Of a DNA stretch of 64,000 nucleotides, positions 59,569 through 64,000 are shown piece after piece. How positions within the stretch are numbered: the stretch's first letter is position 1; each line of letters starts with the position of its first letter. The DNA comes from Altererythrobacter ishigakiensis (GTDB lineage Bacteria > Pseudomonadota > Alphaproteobacteria > Sphingomonadales > Sphingomonadaceae): positions 1,071,001-1,135,000 of the forward strand of contig NZ_CP015963.1 in assembly GCF_001663155.1 (NCBI RefSeq). The letters are read 5' to 3'. The notes under the pieces are model-generated. The model worked only from the letters and a program-made list of their open reading frames with translations, did no database searches and was not told where the DNA came from. Position numbers and translations under genes: made by a program.

Positions 59569-62436
59569 ATGATCGGTAAGTTTTTGTTTTCAGGCGTAGC
59601 GGCGGTGGCGATGATGGCAGGAACGCCTGCCTTCGCAGATGATCACGCTTCAACCAGCGAAGTCAGCCTGTCTGCGCCCAAAATCGACTACACCATGTGG
59701 ACGCTCGACAATGGTTTGCGGGTGATCGCGATCCCCGATGCCGGCACCAGCACTGTTACCACTTCCCTATGGTACGATATCGGGTCCAAGCTTGATCCGG
59801 AGGGACGCAGCGGATTTGCTCATCTGTTCGAGCATATCCTGAGCCGAAAAACTGAGAACATGCCTTATAACATGATCTACGGACTGACGGCGGATATCGG
59901 TGGCACACGCAACGCATCGAACTGGATCGACCGCACCAATTACTACGAGATTGTGCCTGCCCAGTATCTGGAAACCATGCTGTGGACCCACCGCGAACGC
60001 ATGGCCAAAGTTGTGGTAGATGACGAAGTGTTCGAAACCGAACGCGGGGTGGTGAAAGAAGAGCTGCGTCAGCGCGTACTCGCACCTCCTTATGGCCGCT
60101 TGCAGCGCTATGTCCTGACTGAAAACGCGTTCGATATCATGCCACATCGCCGGCCAGGCATCGGCAGTATCGAAGATCTGGACAGTGCCACGCTGGACGA
60201 CGCACGCGCATTCTACGAAGCCTATTATGGGCCTGACACGGCGACCTTGATTGTTGCGGGCAATTTCGAAGTCGCTCAACTAAAGGCGTTAGTAGATGAA
60301 TATTTCGCGGATATTCCTCAGCGCGCGAATCCGGTTGATTTGGCGATCACAGAGCGTGAGCCTGAACGCACAGAGCCGCGCGTAGTCAACGCAACTGCAC
60401 CCAATGTGCCATTGCCCGTAGTGGGGGCTGTCTGGAAGGGGCCGCCAACAACTGATCCTGACGCTGCAGCGCTGGAAATGCTGGAGGCAATCTTGGTTCG
60501 CGGCGACAATAACCGTCTGGACAGCGCTCTCGTGCGCAGTGGTCAGGCGGTTCAGGCCGCAGCCAATGTGCAATTGTTTCGCGAAGCAGGCCAGATCGCA
60601 GCCTATGCCGTTGTGTCCGATCCGATGGCAATGGATCAAGCGAGATCCACGCTTGAAGCGGAACTGGAACGCCTCCGCACTGAGCCTGTCAGCGAAGCCG
60701 AGCTGGCCGAAGCGCGTAACGAGATTGTCGCTAGCACGCTGCGCCGGCGGGAAACGGCACGCGGACGGGCGTTTGAACTGGGCGAAGCGCTGGTTTCAAG
60801 CGGGGATCCCGACTTTGCCGACACACGCCTTAATCAGCTGCTCGAGGTAACTCCTCAAGATGTGATGCGCGTCGCAGTGCACTATCTCGATCCGCAGAAA
60901 CGCGTGGCATTTACCTATACTTCAGGCGAGGATGATCCCTCGACATACGCAAACCCCGTCCGAATGCCCGAGTTCCGGACTCTCCCACCAGCAGTGGGTG
61001 AAATCCGCAAGGTCTTGCCGGAGGATCAGCGCATGGCGCCTCCCGCGCCCGGCGAAGTACCCAATGTCGCCGCGCCTGAAATCGTCGAGCGCACACTTTC
61101 GAACGGTATCAAGGTAGTCGCTGTGCAAACCGGCGATGTCCCTATCGCAACCGTTACCATGCTTGTCCCCGGCGGCAGCAAGACGGATCCACGCGCCAAA
61201 GCTGGGATCGCGCAAATGGCCGCCGGGTTGGCGGATAAAGGTGTCGAAGGGATGGATGAAGTCGCCATCGCTGCGCGGTTTGAAAGCCTGGGTGCGAGTT
61301 TCGGTGGCGGAGCGGGCAGTGATGGCACAAGCTTCAGCCTGACAGCGCCGGTGGCAACGCTTGCCGACGCGGGCGAGCTAGCTGCGCGCATCGTTCGAGG
61401 GGCGATCTATCCCGAAGATGCCTTCCAGCGCGAACGCAAACGTGCGGCGGATGGCTTGCAGGTTTCGCTGAAGGATCCAGGCAGCCTGGCTCGGTTTGCT
61501 GTCCGCGTCGCGATGTATGGCGATGCGCCCTACGGCTCACAGCCGGGCGGTACTACTGAGAGTCTGGCGGCAATTACTCGCGATGATCTGATCGCACACC
61601 GCGCCGCTTATTTCCATCCCGATGCCATGCAGATTGTGATCAGTGGCGGGATCAATCCAGAGCAGGCAATTTCTGTGGCTGAACAAATGTTCGGCGACTG
61701 GACCGTCGCAACCCCGTCGGGACCAGTTCCGCAACAGGCAGCGGGAGAAAAGCAACCTATCCGTACGATCGTGATCGATATGCCGGAGGCGGGCCAGGCA
61801 GCCGTGGTTGCAGCGGTACGGGCGCCGGCGCGCAAGAGCGAGGATTTCTTCCCGCTTGAGCTTGCCAACAGCGTATTGGGTGGCGGATCGAGCGCGCGCC
61901 TGTTTGAAGAGATTCGCACCAAGCGTTCGCTTAGCTATGGCGCTTATTCGGGGTTCGCGGACAGGGCGGATGATTCAATCCTAACTGCTAGCGCGCAGAC
62001 CAAGAATGATACCGCCGATGAGGTCGCAAAGATCTTCTTCGATGAGTTCGCACGGTTGGGCAGTGAACCATTGAGCGATGACTTGCTTGCCAAGCGTCGG
62101 CTTTACATGTCGGGCAACTTTGCCCGGTCGCTCGAATCAAGTGGCGGTTTCAACTCAATCGTTTCCACGCTGTTGCAGCAGGGGCTTGAGCCTGCAGAAG
62201 CTCTCAAGTTTGCAGAGCGCCTGAATGCCGTTGGCGGCGAAGCTGCCAGCGCAGTTGCGAGAACTTATGTTGACCCCGACAAAGCAACATTGGTGGTCGT
62301 TGGCGATGCCTCTCAGTTCCTGGACGATCTCAAGGCGATCCGCGGTGATGTGGAAGTGATTGCGGCCGACGACGTCAATTTGTCATCAGCAAGTTTGCGC
62401 AAGGTTGAGGAAGATGAAGCTGGCGAGGCGGAGTAA
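59569..62436 (+). CDS. Two-domain M16 zinc peptidase, exported
   Basis: A signal peptide (GTPAFA-DD) leads to two M16 (insulinase) halves of about 450 residues. The first half carries the inverted zinc motif [15 protein letters not shown] with a downstream Glu ([13 protein letters not shown]). The second half ([22 protein letters not shown]) lacks the motif, as usual. It would degrade peptides in the periplasm. It converges with the ABC exporter; their stops are four bases apart. Confidence 0.93.
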   Translation: MIGKFLFSGVAAVAMMAGTPAFADDHASTSEVSLSAPKIDYTMWTLDNGLRVIAIPDAGTSTVTTSLWYDIGSKLDPEGRSGFAHLFEHILSRKTENMPYNMIYGLTADIGGTRNASNWIDRTNYYEIVPAQYLETMLWTHRERMAKVVVDDEVFETERGVVKEELRQRVLAPPYGRLQRYVLTENAFDIMPHRRPGIGSIEDLDSATLDDARAFYEAYYGPDTATLIVAGNFEVAQLKALVDEYFADIPQRANPVDLAITEREPERTEPRVVNATAPNVPLPVVGAVWKGPPTTDPDAAALEMLEAILVRGDNNRLDSALVRSGQAVQAAANVQLFREAGQIAAYAVVSDPMAMDQARSTLEAELERLRTEPVSEAELAEARNEIVASTLRRRETARGRAFELGEALVSSGDPDFADTRLNQLLEVTPQDVMRVAVHYLDPQKRVAFTYTSGEDDPSTYANPVRMPEFRTLPPAVGEIRKVLPEDQRMAPPAPGEVPNVAAPEIVERTLSNGIKVVAVQTGDVPIATVTMLVPGGSKTDPRAKAGIAQMAAGLADKGVEGMDEVAIAARFESLGASFGGGAGSDGTSFSLTAPVATLADAGELAARIVRGAIYPEDAFQRERKRAADGLQVSLKDPGSLARFAVRVAMYGDAPYGSQPGGTTESLAAITRDDLIAHRAAYFHPDAMQIVISGGINPEQAISVAEQMFGDWTVATPSGPVPQQAAGEKQPIRTIVIDMPEAGQAAVVAAVRAPARKSEDFFPLELANSVLGGGSSARLFEEIRTKRSLSYGAYSGFADRADDSILTASAQTKNDTADEVAKIFFDEFARLGSEPLSDDLLAKRRLYMSGNFARSLESSGGFNSIVSTLLQQGLEPAEALKFAERLNAVGGEAASAVARTYVDPDKATLVVVGDASQFLDDLKAIRGDVEVIAADDVNLSSASLRKVEEDEAGEAE

Positions 62437-62439
62437 ACC

Positions 62440-64000
62440 TTACTCCGCTACTTGGTTTTCTTCTTCACGTTCGGCTGCTTGGCGCGCCCACATTTCAGCG
62501 TAGAGACCGTCCGCCGCGAGCAGATCGCGGTGGCGGCCTGCTTCTGCGAGCTTGCCTTGATCGAGCACAAGGATCCGATCCGCATCAGCGATTGTCGATA
62601 GGCGGTGCGCGATAGCAATCGTTGTACGCCCCTTCGATACGCGCCGTAGCGTCGAGAGTATGTCCTGCTCGGTTCGCGTGTCCAGCGCGCTGGTCGCTTC
62701 ATCGAGCAACAGGATCGGCGGGTTCTTGACCAACGTCCTTGCGATCGCGACCCGCTGTTTCTCGCCACCGGAAAGCTTGAGGCCGCGCTCCCCCACTTCA
62801 GTGCTAAAGCCGTCGGGCAACTGCTCAACAAACGGCAAGATCGCGGCATCGCGAGCCGCCGCAACCACATCTTCGTCACGCGCGCCGTCACTTCCATAGG
62901 CAATGTTGTAGCCAATCGTGTCGTTGAACAGCACACTGTCCTGAGGAACGATGCCTATGGCTGCACGCAAGCTTTCTTGAGTGACGCCCGCGATATCTTG
63001 ACCGTCGATCAGGATACGCCCGCCCTGCGGGTCGTAAAAACGGAACAGCAATCGTGCGATAGTGCTCTTGCCCGCGCCAGAAGGTCCGACAATTGCAATG
63101 TTCGATCCGGCCGGCACTTCAAAGCTGAGATTGTTCAGTATCTGCCGTTCTGGCTCGTAGCCGAAGCTGACATGATCAAAGGTAATGTGGGGACGATTGA
63201 TGAGGAGGGCAGGTGCCCCCGGTCTGTCCTCAACTTCAACAGATGCATCCATCAGCTTGAACATCTCGCCCATGTCGACGAGCCCCTGGCGGATTGTGCG
63301 GTAAACCCAACCGAGCAGATCCAGTGGTCGGAAAAGTTGAAGCAGATAGGTGTTCACGAACACCAGATCGCCGACGCTAAGCTCTCCCTTGCTCCAACCC
63401 CATACAGTATATGCCATCGCGCCAGCCATCAGCGCATTGGTGATCATGGCCTGCGTTATGTTGAGAATAGCGAGCGAGTTTTCGCTTTTGATCGCGGCTT
63501 CGGCATAGGCCTTGGCGGCCTTGCCGTAACGCGCTTCTTCGCGTTGTTCAGCGCCAAAGTATTTAACCGTCTCGTAATTGAGAAGCGAATCCACCGCGCG
63601 GTCGAGCGCCTTGCCGTCCAGGTCATTCATCTGGCGGCGCAGCTTGGTGCGCCATTCGGTGATCCAACGCGTCACTAATATATAGGTGACCACTGTGAAG
63701 CCCGTTGCGGCGACCAGCTCCCAACCGAAATTGATATAGAAGATAACGCCTACCGCGACCAGTTCGATGGCGGTGGGAGCAATATTGAACAGCAGGAAAT
63801 AGAGCATCATGTCGATGCTCTTGGTGCCGCGTTCGATGGTTTTGGTTACTTCGCCTGTGCGCCGGCCGAGGTGAAAGCGCAGACTGAGCCGGTGCAGCCG
63901 ATGGAAAACGTCTTGCGCCAAATTAAGCGTTGCGACCTGCCCGACCCTTTCGAACGCGATGTTGCGCAGGTTATCAAAAGCGACGCTGGTGAACCGGCCA
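62440..64000 (-). CDS. Atm1-type ABC exporter, 5' end cut by the window
   Basis: The frame stays open to the right edge, so the N-terminus is outside the window. The visible part has membrane helices (DMMLYFLLFNIAPTAIELVAVGVIFYINFGWEL, RRTGEVTKTIERGTKSI) and an ATPase domain with GPSGAGKSTIARLLFRFYDP, LSGGEKQRVAIARTL and ILLLDEATSALD. The RTGEV-x-RGT-type motif and helix pattern are typical of Atm1/HMT1 half-transporters, which export a glutathione or sulfur compound linked to iron-sulfur cluster and metal balance. Confidence 0.93.
   Translation of the reverse strand, partial: GRFTSVAFDNLRNIAFERVGQVATLNLAQDVFHRLHRLSLRFHLGRRTGEVTKTIERGTKSIDMMLYFLLFNIAPTAIELVAVGVIFYINFGWELVAATGFTVVTYILVTRWITEWRTKLRRQMNDLDGKALDRAVDSLLNYETVKYFGAEQREEARYGKAAKAYAEAAIKSENSLAILNITQAMITNALMAGAMAYTVWGWSKGELSVGDLVFVNTYLLQLFRPLDLLGWVYRTIRQGLVDMGEMFKLMDASVEVEDRPGAPALLINRPHITFDHVSFGYEPERQILNNLSFEVPAGSNIAIVGPSGAGKSTIARLLFRFYDPQGGRILIDGQDIAGVTQESLRAAIGIVPQDSVLFNDTIGYNIAYGSDGARDEDVVAAARDAAILPFVEQLPDGFSTEVGERGLKLSGGEKQRVAIARTLVKNPPILLLDEATSALDTRTEQDILSTLRRVSKGRTTIAIAHRLSTIADADRILVLDQGKLAEAGRHRDLLAADGLYAEMWARQAAEREEENQVAE

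Noticed and set aside
1..64000. CRISPR arrays, insertion sequences and rRNA genes
   Set aside because: No regularly spaced repeats, transposase genes or rRNA segments were seen.

Overview
The window looks like a chromosomal segment of a sphingomonad-type alphaproteobacterium, most likely Erythrobacteraceae or a close relative. The right third (44.3-64.0 kb) carries housekeeping genes in alphaproteobacterial style: an EipA/DUF1134 protein, COQ9, a ubiquinol-cytochrome c chaperone, BamE/OmlA, HslVU, riboflavin genes and an Atm1-type ABC exporter. The family call rests on remembered gene content and protein style, not on a search.

Layout. 0-4.5 kb: end of a PaaI-type thioesterase, then an RND adaptor and RND pump. 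4.5-7.3 kb: a non-coding stretch and two overlapping tyrosine recombinase genes. 7.4-39.7 kb: a dense block for life without oxygen. It holds anaerobic ribonucleotide reductase and its activase (nrdD, nrdG), a phenylpyruvate-type decarboxylase, an AidB-like dehydrogenase, an exported superoxide dismutase, a carbonic anhydrase, a CopD-like membrane protein, a porin, three Crp/Fnr regulators, a fused NarK1-NarK2 transporter, narGHJI, a PpiC-type isomerase, molybdenum cofactor genes (moaA, moaD, moaE, moaB, moeA, mobA), nnrS, a PdxH-like oxidase, an acyl-CoA dehydrogenase, a bicupin protein and oxygen-independent coproporphyrinogen oxidase (hemN). 39.7-44.1 kb: mobile-element material (ssb, a HEPN-like protein, a 73-residue protein, an RHH-like protein, AlpA) and a P4-type integrase beside tRNA-Ser(GCU). 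44.3-64.0 kb: core chromosome.

How it works together. I find eight FNR-type boxes (TTGAT-N4-ATCAA with at most one mismatch) inside the block. Each lies in front of nrdDG, the decarboxylase, the CopD-like/porin pair, the Dnr-like regulator, narK-narGHJI, the acyl-CoA dehydrogenase/bicupin pair, the FixK-like regulator or hemN. One regulator (36625-37350) has the cysteine pattern of an oxygen-sensing [4Fe-4S] FNR protein. The block therefore reads as one FNR regulon: nitrate import, respiratory reduction to nitrite, cofactor synthesis, and oxygen-free supply of dNTPs and haem. No nitrite, nitric oxide or nitrous oxide reductase and no moaC are present, so nitrite would be the end product unless genes elsewhere act on it.

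Mobility. A 15-bp direct repeat lies just upstream of the tandem recombinases (4765-4779) and again at 41855-41869, bracketing the block. I propose these as attachment sites of a roughly 37-kb island that lies next to a second, tRNA-Ser-associated element. The idea that an otherwise aerobic lineage gained a transferable anaerobic-growth kit is inference; the genes, boxes and repeat are seen directly.
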